A DNA stretch of 64,000 nucleotides from Oscillospiraceae bacterium. Lineage in GTDB: Bacteria > Bacillota > Clostridia > Oscillospirales > Acutalibacteraceae. Below the pieces are notes generated by a model that saw only the letters and a list, made by a program, of their open reading frames with translations, was not told the origin of the DNA and did not search any database. Positions 57,199-64,000 of this stretch are shown here, one piece after another; the first letter of the stretch is position 1; every line of letters starts with the position of its first letter. The stretch covers positions 19,453 to 83,452 of the forward strand of contig SVOY01000010.1 in assembly GCA_015066105.1 (NCBI GenBank), in the 5' to 3' direction. The position numbers were made by a program, and so were the translations under genes.

Positions 57199-58539
57199 TT
57201 ATTTCTTATTAAATAAAGTTATGATTTTTGCGATTATATTTTTAATAGCATCTATTATTTTTTGCAAGAGAGACTGAATACCTGTTTTTCCTTCTCTTAA
57301 TGCGAAGATATTTCCTGAATCATTTTTATAGTAAAGTGTACCGTCTTCACCTGCGGATACGGTGCTGATGCAGTACTGCTGCATATCTGTGTCAGGAGTG
57401 AAAAGCTCCGTTTTAACTACGGAGGTCTGTCCCTGACTGTCCTCAAAAGCAGTGATTCCGCCTGGCTTTGCATTATATGTCGAATAGATATAAATCTTTC
57501 CACTTGTTTGTTCGTATCCTGTTGAAATAAGCATAGAGGCCTGCGGATAGCCCTGCATATCGGCGGTGTAAATCTCTTTCATTGTTTTTGCATCAAGTAC
57601 AATAAATTTACCTGCGGAGCCGTTCTGACAGCCTACATAAAGTCTGCCATTATATACAACAGGGGTAGCGGTGACTGCTCCCGGAGCAGTGTAAGTTTTA
57701 AGTGAACCTAATTTACCTGATGAATCCATAGAGAATTTATAGATGTATCCTGCTTTACTTGAGGTGTAATATAAGCCGGTTTCAGCGGAATATGTAACTG
57801 ATGAACGGATGTCACCTTTGACGGCAAGGCTTGAAACAGCTTTACCCGTGCTTTTATCAAGAGAGATAATCTTTGAACTGCTTTCACTGTTCTTTTTGCC
57901 GTCATCCTTGCCGAAAATAACATATTTATCCGTTACACAGCAGCCTGCCCAATAAAAACCGCCGAGAGCTTTGTAAGTCCACTTTGCGTTTTTACTTTCG
58001 GTTTCTTTTTTTGTGTTCTCGTCTTTTACACTCAGGCAGACATAGTTAGCGTATTCTGTTTCATCGACCCAGAAGCCTGAGTAAATATATCCGTTATCGT
58101 ATGTAATCGGACACAGAGCCTGACCGCCGATAGCGTCGGTATAAACCCAAAGGGACTCCATTGTTTCATAATCGAAAGCCTGAACAATACCCTCGTCAAG
58201 AGAAACGAATATTTTTCCGTCAGCATAAAGAGGTGAAACGGTAGTATAAAGAGTTGAGCCTTCCATTTTTACACTTGCTATTTCTTCACCTGTTTCGGCG
58301 TTCAGCTTATAAAGCTTTACACCTGACACGAGAAGTACAGTGTTACCTACAACTACGGGTGGAGTAGGTGCTGCCTTATAGTTGCCACCGAATTTTTTCG
58401 AGAAAAGCAGTCTTGCTTCAGATGTTGGTGTTTGTGCAGATGCAATTCCCGTGTAAGCCTGACTTTGAGCATGAGCGAGCATACATAAGGATGAAGCAAA
58501 GATAATTAAAGCAAGTAAAAGTGATAATGTTTTTTTCAT
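57199..58539 (-). CDS. Exported PQQ-type beta-propeller protein
   Basis: 446 residues. Signal peptide MKKTLSLLLALIIFASSLCM then LAHAQS. The mature part is made of PQQ/YWTD-like blades, for example VKLYKLNAETGEEIASVKM, VQAFDYETMESLWVYTDAI, KIISLDKSTGKAVSSL and FIVLDAKTMKEIYTADM. It ends in an amphipathic helix (IIDAIKNIIAKIITLFNKK). No catalytic motif. Co-transcribed with the ECF/DUF4430 genes, so it is a candidate surface scaffold or capture protein in cobalamin uptake; that role is inference. Confidence 0.8.
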   Translation of the reverse strand: MKKTLSLLLALIIFASSLCMLAHAQSQAYTGIASAQTPTSEARLLFSKKFGGNYKAAPTPPVVVGNTVLLVSGVKLYKLNAETGEEIASVKMEGSTLYTTVSPLYADGKIFVSLDEGIVQAFDYETMESLWVYTDAIGGQALCPITYDNGYIYSGFWVDETEYANYVCLSVKDENTKKETESKNAKWTYKALGGFYWAGCCVTDKYVIFGKDDGKKNSESSSKIISLDKSTGKAVSSLAVKGDIRSSVTYSAETGLYYTSSKAGYIYKFSMDSSGKLGSLKTYTAPGAVTATPVVYNGRLYVGCQNGSAGKFIVLDAKTMKEIYTADMQGYPQASMLISTGYEQTSGKIYIYSTYNAKPGGITAFEDSQGQTSVVKTELFTPDTDMQQYCISTVSAGEDGTLYYKNDSGNIFALREGKTGIQSLLQKIIDAIKNIIAKIITLFNKK

Positions 58540-58542
58540 AGC

Positions 58543-58830
58543 TTATTCCTCAGTTTTTCTTTGTATATTACGGCTCTTTTCTAATTTTTTAAGCCCCATT
58601 AACCGTTGAGCCTTAGCCTTTCCTGCATTTCTTTTTTTTGGCTTTTCTGCAGTAGGATTAGGTTCTTTCAGCCCTGCATATTCCAAAGCTCTCGGCCACG
58701 GTCCGAGATAAGCTTTTATATGAGATATCTCGATGGGTTCAAAATCCGCTTTTTTGGGTACTCTGCCGAGTTTTTCAGCTTTCTGCCTTAAAAGATCAGC
58801 AGCATAATTCTTTTTTTCTTCTGAAATCAT
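58543..58830 (-). CDS. Small HNE-like (homing-endonuclease-associated repeat) protein
   Basis: 95 residues. AADLLRQKAEKLGRVPKKAD, then FEPIEISHIKAYLGPWPRAL and EYAGLKEPNP is one homing-endonuclease-associated repeat, a putative nucleic-acid-binding module. The C-terminal tail is very basic (KPKKRNAGKAKAQRLMGLKK). It is the first gene after the cobalamin riboswitch and 3 bases ahead of the propeller gene. There is no nuclease motif. A regulatory or accessory role is guesswork. Confidence 0.65.
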   Translation of the reverse strand: MISEEKKNYAADLLRQKAEKLGRVPKKADFEPIEISHIKAYLGPWPRALEYAGLKEPNPTAEKPKKRNAGKAKAQRLMGLKKLEKSRNIQRKTEE

Positions 58831-58842
58831 TGTTAATCACCT

Positions 58843-58881
58843 AAATAAAAATACTCTTTTAGCCATAAAGGTTAAAAGAGT
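58843..58881 (-). terminator. Expression-platform terminator of the cobalamin riboswitch
   Basis: Minus strand TACTCTTTTA / TAAAAGAGTA followed by TTTTTATTT, between aptamer and first gene. Confidence 0.82.
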
Positions 58882-59007
58882 ACAACAGATTTTCGGTACG
58901 TCAAAACACGCCTTTGATGAAAGCAAAAAAATAAGAATGCAAACCTCAAAGCCGACAAACGGGCGATAAATCGGTTGCACTCTTCTCACCAAAGTTGTGT
59001 AAAACCT

Positions 59008-59196
59008 AAAAGACACGGCAGGTATCCTGACTTATGATGCAGTGGTATAGACCACTCCGGGAACACTCCTTCTCAGAAAAAAATCCAATGGCAATAATGC
59101 TCCCTCTTGTCAAATACAGTAATGGCGGTTGCTCCGGATTCGAACCGGATTCCCTTTTACATCTACTCAGCTAACAACTTTTCAAACCGTATCTTT
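59008..59196 (-). ncRNA. Cobalamin riboswitch aptamer
   Basis: On the minus strand: the 5' P1 arm AAAGATACGG, then AAAAGGGAATCCGGTTCGAA, TCCGGAGCAACCGCC, ATTACTGT, and the B12 box AGTCAGGATACCTGCC, closed by CCGTGTCTTTT. All match the cobalamin aptamer core (GGGAA..CCGG..AATCCGG..GC..C..ACTGT and AGYCAGGAxACCTGCC). B12 binding should promote the downstream terminator and shut off the uptake operon. The stretch 58831-59265 holds only this regulatory region. Confidence 0.95.
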
Positions 59197-59221
59197 CATA
59201 TCAAAATATTTAATTTAACTA

Positions 59222-59250
59222 ATTATAACACTTTTATTTAATTTTTTCAA
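59222..59250 (-). promoter_or_regulatory. Promoter of the cobalamin-uptake operon
   Basis: Minus strand TTGAAA (59250-59245), 17 bases, TATAAT (59227-59222), about 25 bases before the aptamer. Confidence 0.8.
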
Positions 59251-59265
59251 TAGTTGGCTACAAAT

Positions 59266-59940
59266 TTATCTTTCTACTCTGTAAAGCATACAGGGTCTGC
59301 CGCCTGTTTCGTAGTTTATCTCACCCTGAGCCTTGCCCGACTCAACGAGATAGTTCATATATCTTCTGACGGTCACGGCGGTAAGTCCCGTTTTTTCAGC
59401 TATTTCATCACCTGTCAGCCATTTGCTTTGATTTTCTTTCAGGTGGTCAAGAATAACAGAAAGCGTCTTTTCCTGTATACCTTTGGGATGTAGGTCTTCG
59501 CTTTTTTTACGGGAGGAATCCATAATGAAATCTATGCTTTTCTGATTGAGAATGTCAAGTTCATCCAAAGCCTTATGCTGTGCAATGTATTTCTGCAGAG
59601 CAATCTGAAAACGCTCAAAGGTAAAGGGCTTTACAAGATAATCCACTATTCCGAGGTGTAGAGCTTCTTCCAACGATTCACGGTCATTAGCAGCAGTAAC
59701 CATAATTACATCAGTTGAAATTTGCTTTTTTCTTATCTGACGTAAGGTTTCAAAGCCGTCAAGCTTTGGCATATAAACATCCATTATGATAAGGTCAACA
59801 CTGTTTACTTCCAAAAACTCAAGGGCAGAAAGTCCGTCCTTGCACTTACCGCAAACTGAAAAGCTTTTGTTCTTCAGTATATACTGCTCGTTTATCATTG
59901 CGACCATTGGGTCATCTTCAACTACCAACACCTTATACAT
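59266..59940 (-). CDS. CitB/DcuR-type response regulator
   Basis: 224 residues from the ATG at 59940 (MYKVLVVEDDPMVAMINEQY; AAGGGGC upstream). Receiver domain with acidic pair ED and phospho-Asp in DLIIMDVYMPKLDGFE (about D54), and DYLVKPF. The C-terminal winged HTH has WLTGDEIAEKTGLTAVTVRRYMNYL, the layout of the CitB/DpiA/DcuR family that responds to citrate or C4-dicarboxylates through CitA-type kinases. It is encoded 16 bases after its kinase. Targets are probably among the divergent genes (inference). Confidence 0.9.
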   Translation of the reverse strand: MYKVLVVEDDPMVAMINEQYILKNKSFSVCGKCKDGLSALEFLEVNSVDLIIMDVYMPKLDGFETLRQIRKKQISTDVIMVTAANDRESLEEALHLGIVDYLVKPFTFERFQIALQKYIAQHKALDELDILNQKSIDFIMDSSRKKSEDLHPKGIQEKTLSVILDHLKENQSKWLTGDEIAEKTGLTAVTVRRYMNYLVESGKAQGEINYETGGRPCMLYRVER

Positions 59941-59956
59941 TTTCTTTGCCCCTTTC

Positions 59957-61576
59957 TTATTTCTTAAAACTGACGGTAAAGGATGCACCTATACCCTCCT
60001 GTGACTCAACAGTTATTTTACCGCCTGCATTTTTCACAAGATTTTTCACCTGATAAAGACCTGTTCCTCTACCGGCACCTTTGGTAGAAAAGCCGTTTTC
60101 AAAAATACGGTCAATATTGCCTTCTTCTATACCTGAGCCTGTATCGTCAGTTGTCATGAGAAGAGCTCCCGGATTTGAATACATACCGAAAAGAAGCTCC
60201 TTTTGTCCGTTATAATTCATATCATTCATTGATTCAAAAGCATTGTCAATAAGGTTGCCTATAACCGTAACAAGAATCTCAGAAGGTACAGATATATCTG
60301 TCGGTGAATAATAGCAGCCTTCTCTTAAAACAAATTTTACATTAAGCTCAGAAGCTCTTGCAATCTTGCCGATAAGCAGAGCCGCAACAGCAGGCTCGTT
60401 GATGCAGTTCATAACCTTACTTATGGTTTCACGCTGTACCATTGTTATGTTCTGAATGTATGAGGTAGCCTCACTGTACATTTCCATCTGTATAAGTCCG
60501 AGAATAACATGGAGCTTATTGGTAAAATCGTGGTTATTTGCTCGCATAGAGTCCACAAGATATCTTGTACCTGTAAGGTCTTCCATCAGCTTAGTGTATT
60601 CCTTTCTATCGTGAAGAATACCGACTGTACCGATAACGGAATCATCCTCTTTAATAGGTATGGTATCAATAAGAATATTATCGTCGCCAGAACTTACAGA
60701 ATGGCTTGCATCCGTACTGCAAAGCAGATTAAGAGAAGAAATCGACTTGCTTAAGCTTTTGATATCCTTTCCTACAAGACTTTCTTCGTCACTGTCACTT
60801 GTAAGCATTTCGACTGCGGATTTATTCACAAATTGAATTGTCCCTTCGCTGTCAACCGCCACTATTCCCTCATCAAGGGATTCAAGAATATTATCACGCA
60901 TACGGAACATTGATGTAAACACATCGGGCTCATAGCCTAAAAGACTTTTCTTTATTTTACCGGAAAGCTCTGCTGAAATAAGCAGTTCCATCAGAATGGC
61001 AACAATGGTAATAAGTGTGAAAATGAGAATAATCTGCACTATTTCGGTTTTGATGTTTTCCATAAGCATAATTGCCATAACAAATCCGGTGTAGTTACCG
61101 TCCTCATCATATATGGCTGCATATGCTCGTCTCTGCATGCCTGAAGGTCCGTTGTCTGTTGTTGCATAATATCCTTGGGAGTTTTCTCTGAAGTTCGGCA
61201 AGGTTCCGTCATAAATGCTGCCTATAAGCTCGTGATTTGAGTGATAAAGACGTACAGTATCTCTGTTAACCACGGAGATAACATCAATGTCCTCAAGAGT
61301 ATCACGGAGGGAATCAAGATATTCCGTAAGTACGGCGGAATTAACGGCATCTGAGCTTTTTTCACCGAGAAGCGGTGACTGTGCAATAGCCTCGGCCACA
61401 TTCTGCAGATTCTGATCACGGCGTTTTGTTTCAAACTGAACATTTATAAGCGACCCCGCCACACCTAAAAACAACGCAAGGGTAACGATGAGTATGATCT
61501 GAAACCTGAAGGACATTTTCTGAATACTGCCGAGAGTGTATGTCTCTTTTTTTGAGCTTTTTACTTTTACTGACAT
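59957..61576 (-). CDS. CitA/DcuS-type sensor histidine kinase
   Basis: 539 residues. Membrane helix at ~28-50, an extracytoplasmic PAS-like sensor (~55-170), a second helix (~178-200, IVQIILIFTLITIVAILMEL), then a cytoplasmic PAS (LDEGIVAVDSEGTIQFVNKS). The SPOB-type phosphoacceptor region is RANNHDFTNKLHVILGLIQM, and the ATPase has NLIDNAFESM (N box), DTGSGIE and GRGTGLYQV. Such kinases sense extracellular di- or tricarboxylates; the ligand here is unknown. First gene of the two-component pair, divergent from the SemiSWEET-like gene. Confidence 0.9.
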   Translation of the reverse strand: MSVKVKSSKKETYTLGSIQKMSFRFQIILIVTLALFLGVAGSLINVQFETKRRDQNLQNVAEAIAQSPLLGEKSSDAVNSAVLTEYLDSLRDTLEDIDVISVVNRDTVRLYHSNHELIGSIYDGTLPNFRENSQGYYATTDNGPSGMQRRAYAAIYDEDGNYTGFVMAIMLMENIKTEIVQIILIFTLITIVAILMELLISAELSGKIKKSLLGYEPDVFTSMFRMRDNILESLDEGIVAVDSEGTIQFVNKSAVEMLTSDSDEESLVGKDIKSLSKSISSLNLLCSTDASHSVSSGDDNILIDTIPIKEDDSVIGTVGILHDRKEYTKLMEDLTGTRYLVDSMRANNHDFTNKLHVILGLIQMEMYSEATSYIQNITMVQRETISKVMNCINEPAVAALLIGKIARASELNVKFVLREGCYYSPTDISVPSEILVTVIGNLIDNAFESMNDMNYNGQKELLFGMYSNPGALLMTTDDTGSGIEEGNIDRIFENGFSTKGAGRGTGLYQVKNLVKNAGGKITVESQEGIGASFTVSFKK

Positions 61577-61755
61577 AACTAAAGTCTTCTTTCATTTTGC
61601 TTTCTGAAGTTATAATAATAGATTTTTCGCTTTTTGAAAAGGTTTTGAAAGTAAAATAAATGCAGAAAATCATAAAAAATTCTTTGTATCTTTTGAATAA
61701 TTGTAAATAAGAAAATTCGGTGCTACTATGAGTCAAAAAACAAAGGAGCGATTTT

Positions 61756-62028
61756 ATGGGTCCAATATTTGAAACAATTATGCTTGTATGCTTCGGCTTT
61801 TCCTGGCCGATGAATCTTATCAAGTCATACAATGCAAAAACTGCAAAGGGTACAAGTCTGCCGTTTATTCTGCTTATCATCACAGGTTATATAGCTGGTA
61901 TCACAGCTAAAGTCGTGGGTGGTCAGATTAACTATGTGCTTCTAGCTTACATCTTAAATCTTGCCATTGTGCTTATGAATCTTGCAGTATATTTCAGAAA
62001 TTCAGCATTAGACAAAAAGAACGCATAA
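61756..62028 (+). CDS. SemiSWEET/PQ-loop small membrane protein
   Basis: 90 residues with three hydrophobic helices. FGFSWPMNLIKSYNAKTAKG then TSLPFILLIITGYIAG is the PQ-loop region, with the conserved Pro and Asn (PMN in place of PQ). It fits the three-helix bacterial SemiSWEET type, which dimerise to form sugar or small-solute facilitators. RBS AAAGGAG. First gene of a short run divergent from the CitA-type kinase. Confidence 0.75.
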   Translation: MGPIFETIMLVCFGFSWPMNLIKSYNAKTAKGTSLPFILLIITGYIAGITAKVVGGQINYVLLAYILNLAIVLMNLAVYFRNSALDKKNA

Positions 62029-62040
62029 GGGGAAACGGTT

Positions 62041-62607
62041 ATGATACAAGAAAAAAACTATTTAGTACTCAACGAACTTGCAGAAAAGGATGGCACGGTT
62101 ATATTCGGCGGTAAAGAGGATATGAGCATTCCTCTTTGTGAATTAAAACAGGCATTTAGGCTTGATTCGAAGTTTTACAACAGAAGTTCTGATAACATCA
62201 ACATTACAAACGCCAAAGAGCTTTATGAAAGCTGTGTTGCACCTCTTGAACCCGATACCGTACTTCTTCATATAGGTGAAAATGACCTCGAATTGTTTGG
62301 CAAAGATCCTGATAAATTTATCAGTCTTTATCGTGAACTCATCAGTGAAATCAGATCCGACAACAAAAAATGTCGTATTGCAATAGTATCTCTTAAAAAT
62401 TATGATGGTGATATTATTACTGAGAGGTTAAACGAACAGCTTAAGTATCTTGCCGATTCAGAGAGATGTGAGTTTGCAGATATAGCAGAAAAGAAGATCT
62501 GGAATCCGATTGCTACAAGAGATGCGGTTTCGTTTGCAGATTTATTAGGAGCTAAGGTTAAGAAGCCGATATATGATTTGGCAAAAATATTGTTTTGCTA
62601 TGTGTAA
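62041..62607 (+). CDS. SGNH-hydrolase-like protein, apparently inactive
   Basis: 188 residues, no signal peptide. The block III motif is recognisable as LLHIGENDLELFGKDP with a following helix (YRELISEIRSDN) and AIVSL strand, as in SGNH/GDSL esterases. But the N-terminal GDS serine block reads VIFGGKEDMSIP, without a GDSx motif, and the C-terminal DxxH block is not visible. It may be a degenerate or repurposed fold. It follows the SemiSWEET-like gene by 12 bases and is probably co-transcribed. Confidence 0.55.
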   Translation: MIQEKNYLVLNELAEKDGTVIFGGKEDMSIPLCELKQAFRLDSKFYNRSSDNINITNAKELYESCVAPLEPDTVLLHIGENDLELFGKDPDKFISLYRELISEIRSDNKKCRIAIVSLKNYDGDIITERLNEQLKYLADSERCEFADIAEKKIWNPIATRDAVSFADLLGAKVKKPIYDLAKILFCYV

Positions 62608-62610
62608 TTC

Positions 62611-62639
62611 TTGAATTTTTCTTTTGGATGATGTAAAAT
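62611..62639 (+). promoter_or_regulatory. Promoter of the DUF3842 gene
   Basis: TTGAAT, 17-base spacer, TAAAAT, about 30 bases before the start codon. Confidence 0.6.
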
Positions 62640-62669
62640 AGCATCAAGAAAGAGAATGGAGAGATATCG

Positions 62670-63086
62670 ATGAACATACTCGTTATTGACGGACAAGGCG
62701 GTCAGCTCGGTTGTCAGATTATAAAAGCAATAGTAGCAAAATATCCCAAGGCTGAAGTTATGGCTGTCGGTACAAATGCAGTTGCGACTGCGGCTATGAT
62801 TAAAGGCGGTGCTAAAAAAGCGGCAACGGGTGAGAATCCTGTCATTGTAGCCTGCCGTAAAGCTGATGTGATTATCGGACCTATCGGCATTGTAATTGCT
62901 GATTCCCTGTTTGGTGAAATTACACCTCAGATGGCTGTTGCCGTCGGTCAGAGTAATGCATCAAGAATACTTATACCCGTCAACAAGTGCGAAAATCTCG
63001 TAGCAGGTGTACCTAATCTTACGGTGTCGGCTCTTATTGAAGATACTCTTTCAAAGCTTCAGACAATTTTTGATGAAAAGGCTTGA
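62670..63086 (+). CDS. DUF3842 family protein
   Basis: 138 residues: MNILVIDGQGGQLGCQIIKA, GTNAVATAAMIKGGAKKAAT, and VIIGPIGIVIADSLFGEITP. The family is small, conserved in Clostridia, and has a Rossmann-like N-terminal motif (DGQGGxxG) that might bind a nucleotide. No function is established to my knowledge. RBS GGAGAG. It is often near transporters; here it precedes an ECF S component. Confidence 0.8.
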   Translation: MNILVIDGQGGQLGCQIIKAIVAKYPKAEVMAVGTNAVATAAMIKGGAKKAATGENPVIVACRKADVIIGPIGIVIADSLFGEITPQMAVAVGQSNASRILIPVNKCENLVAGVPNLTVSALIEDTLSKLQTIFDEKA

Positions 63087-63111
63087 AAATAAAAACAATC
63101 AATGATATAAT
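63083..63111 (+). promoter_or_regulatory. Promoter of the second ECF S component
   Basis: TTGAAA (over the DUF3842 stop), 17 bases, TATAAT, giving a ~147-base leader with a terminator-like hairpin. Confidence 0.65.
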
Positions 63112-63193
63112 CTGAAAAGTTATTCTGAAGAATGACTTACAGAACAGAAGTTCTTTCAATACATAAAAAACTATATTTATATGCGATACTATG

Positions 63194-63239
63194 AAGGTGT
63201 TGTTTTCTCAGAAGAGATAACTGCACCTTTTTATTTTTT
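63194..63239 (+). terminator. Terminator-like hairpin in the leader of the S-component gene
   Basis: AAGGTG...CACCTT outer stem with an inner GTTGTTTTCT/AGAAGAGATAAC arm, followed by TTTATTTTTTG, 26 bases before the start codon. Because it lies downstream of the gene's own promoter it is probably an attenuator. Confidence 0.65.
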
Positions 63240-63264
63240 GTATCGTGAAAAGAAAGGACTTTCT

Positions 63265-63795
63265 ATGAAAAAACAAAACGATTTAGTAAAGCTCGCACTC
63301 GCATCCATGTTCCTTGCCCTAGCTTTTGTAATGCCTTTTCTCACAGGACAGATTCCACAGATAGGCTCCAAACTTTGCCCAATGCACATACCTGTTATCC
63401 TTTGCGGTTATGTCTGCGGAGCTCCTTGGGGTCTGGTTGTCGGTTTTATCGCTCCGCTTCTGCGTTCGGTTACTCTTGGTATGCCTCCTCTTTTTCCCAC
63501 TGCTTTTGCGATGGCTTTTGAGCTCGCAGTTTATGGCTTTATGTCCGGGCTTTTATATCGCAAGTTATCCAAAAACAAGGCCAATGTTTACATCTCACTT
63601 GTCGTTTCAATGATTGTGGGCAGGCTTGTTTGGGGTATAGTTCAGCTTTGCTGTGTAGGTTTTGACATCAGCAAGTTCAGCCTTGCCGCCTTCTGGTCAG
63701 GTGCCGTTGTCAATGCAATTCCCGGAATCATTATTCAGTTGGTGCTTATACCGATTATCGTTATGGCATTAGAGAAAGTTAATAAAACAAAATAA
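63265..63795 (+). CDS. ECF transporter S component, substrate unknown
   Basis: 176 residues from the ATG at 63265 (AAAGGA upstream; the track ORF starts inside the leader). Five to six hydrophobic segments; LALASMFLALAFVMPFLTGQ, CPMHIPVILCGYVCGAPWGL and PLLRSVTLGMPPLFPTAFAM are typical of vitamin-type S components. No T or A gene is adjacent, so it would use a shared energising module elsewhere. The long leader with a hairpin suggests riboswitch or attenuation control. Substrate cannot be assigned. Confidence 0.8.
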   Translation: MKKQNDLVKLALASMFLALAFVMPFLTGQIPQIGSKLCPMHIPVILCGYVCGAPWGLVVGFIAPLLRSVTLGMPPLFPTAFAMAFELAVYGFMSGLLYRKLSKNKANVYISLVVSMIVGRLVWGIVQLCCVGFDISKFSLAAFWSGAVVNAIPGIIIQLVLIPIIVMALEKVNKTK

Positions 63796-63840
63796 ATGCT
63801 ATATTAGCATACTTGTATTTATAAACATTTAACCAATTAA

Positions 63841-63881
63841 AACTCCTTGCTTCGGCTCGCACCGATGCAAGGAGTTTTTTC
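63841..63881 (+). terminator. Terminator after the second S component
   Basis: AACTCCTTGC / GCAAGGAGTT followed by TTTTTCG. Confidence 0.85.
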
Positions 63882-63896
63882 GTTGGTCTTCAGCAA

Positions 63897-63924
63897 AGAC
63901 AAAACCCCCGGTTCTACCGGGGGA
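63897..63924 (-). terminator. Terminator, probably of a minus-strand gene beyond the right edge
   Basis: CCCCCGGT-TCT-ACCGGGGG; on the minus strand followed by TTTTGTC. The last 75 bases (63925-64000) contain only another GTGGC/GCCAC hairpin. Confidence 0.65.
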
Positions 63925-64000
63925 ATAAAAAAGCTTTAGTAAAAATAAAACGTGGCGAGCAATGGCAAGCCACAAAAACGTAGAGAAAAAACTTAACCTC

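Noticed and set aside
59120-59180. tRNA-like GGTTCGAATCC segment on the minus strand
   Set aside because: It belongs to the GGGAATCCGGTTCGAATCCGG core of the cobalamin riboswitch; no tRNA cloverleaf can be drawn.
63140-63180. Possible preQ1-I riboswitch (ATAAAAAACTA tail)
   Set aside because: The tail matches, but the required 5' hairpin with its P1 partner directly before the tail is missing.

Overview
The window looks like the chromosome of a spore-forming, anaerobic gut member of the Clostridia, most likely an Oscillospirales/Ruminococcaceae-type lineage (inference; no rRNA or other strong taxonomic marker is present). Evidence: the sporulation genes gpr, spoIIP and ricT; Gram-positive Shine-Dalgarno sites and many Rho-independent terminators; lysine and cobalamin riboswitches; ECF vitamin transporters; an oxygen-sensitive class I fumarase; hexuronate and host-glycan catabolism; and no respiratory membrane complexes.

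Layout. 0-2.3 kb: a MocR/PdxR-type regulator (cut by the left edge) divergent from a pyridoxal/pyridoxamine kinase. 2.3-6.7 kb: a small membrane protein and two exported proteins that seem to share a C-terminal domain, one of them with seven fibronectin type III repeats. 6.9-9.7 kb: rpsT, gpr, spoIIP. 9.6-11.7 kb: lysine-riboswitch-controlled dapA and dapB. 11.9-21 kb: an MFS transporter, holB-ricT, a condensation-fold acyltransferase with a zinc-ribbon partner, a 56-residue 2[4Fe-4S] ferredoxin, rfbDC, and the tRNA-modification genes tmcAL and mtaB. 21-29 kb: an AraC regulator divergent from a full hexuronate operon (uxaC, uxuA, fructuronate reductase, a KDPG aldolase fusion, kdgK, a GPH symporter). 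29.1-30.4 kb: an ECF-like sigma factor with a membrane partner.

30.9-41.1 kb is the most striking region: ten co-directional, tightly packed genes encoding HdrB, HdrC, HdrA, MvhD/FlxD, two FlxC/FlxB-type ferredoxins, an FlxA-type NAD(P)H flavoprotein, a soluble TfrB-like iron-sulfur subunit, a fumarate reductase flavoprotein and both fumarase halves. I read it as a cytoplasmic flavin-based bifurcating (or confurcating) module coupled to malate-fumarate-succinate conversion, with no membrane anchor and no quinone.

From 43.5 kb onward the sequence looks more AT-rich by eye and more accessory. 43.9-50.3 kb is a galactoside/host-glycan locus (GH35, N-acetylhexosamine-kinase-like, DUF4091). Its upstream genes (nucleotidyltransferase, GPH transporter, sialidase) are truncated or frameshifted remnants. 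50.5-52.1 kb holds a 226-bp tandem duplication carrying tRNA 3'-end fragments and terminators, followed by small mobile-element genes including tnpV. 52.1-59.25 kb is a cobalamin-riboswitch operon with an ECF transporter and two exported DUF4430 (transcobalamin-like) proteins. 59.3-63.8 kb is a CitA/CitB-type two-component system divergent from a SemiSWEET-like protein, a degenerate SGNH protein, DUF3842 and a second ECF S component behind an attenuator-like leader.

All assignments come from reading the translated sequence and known family motifs. No database search or structure prediction was run.
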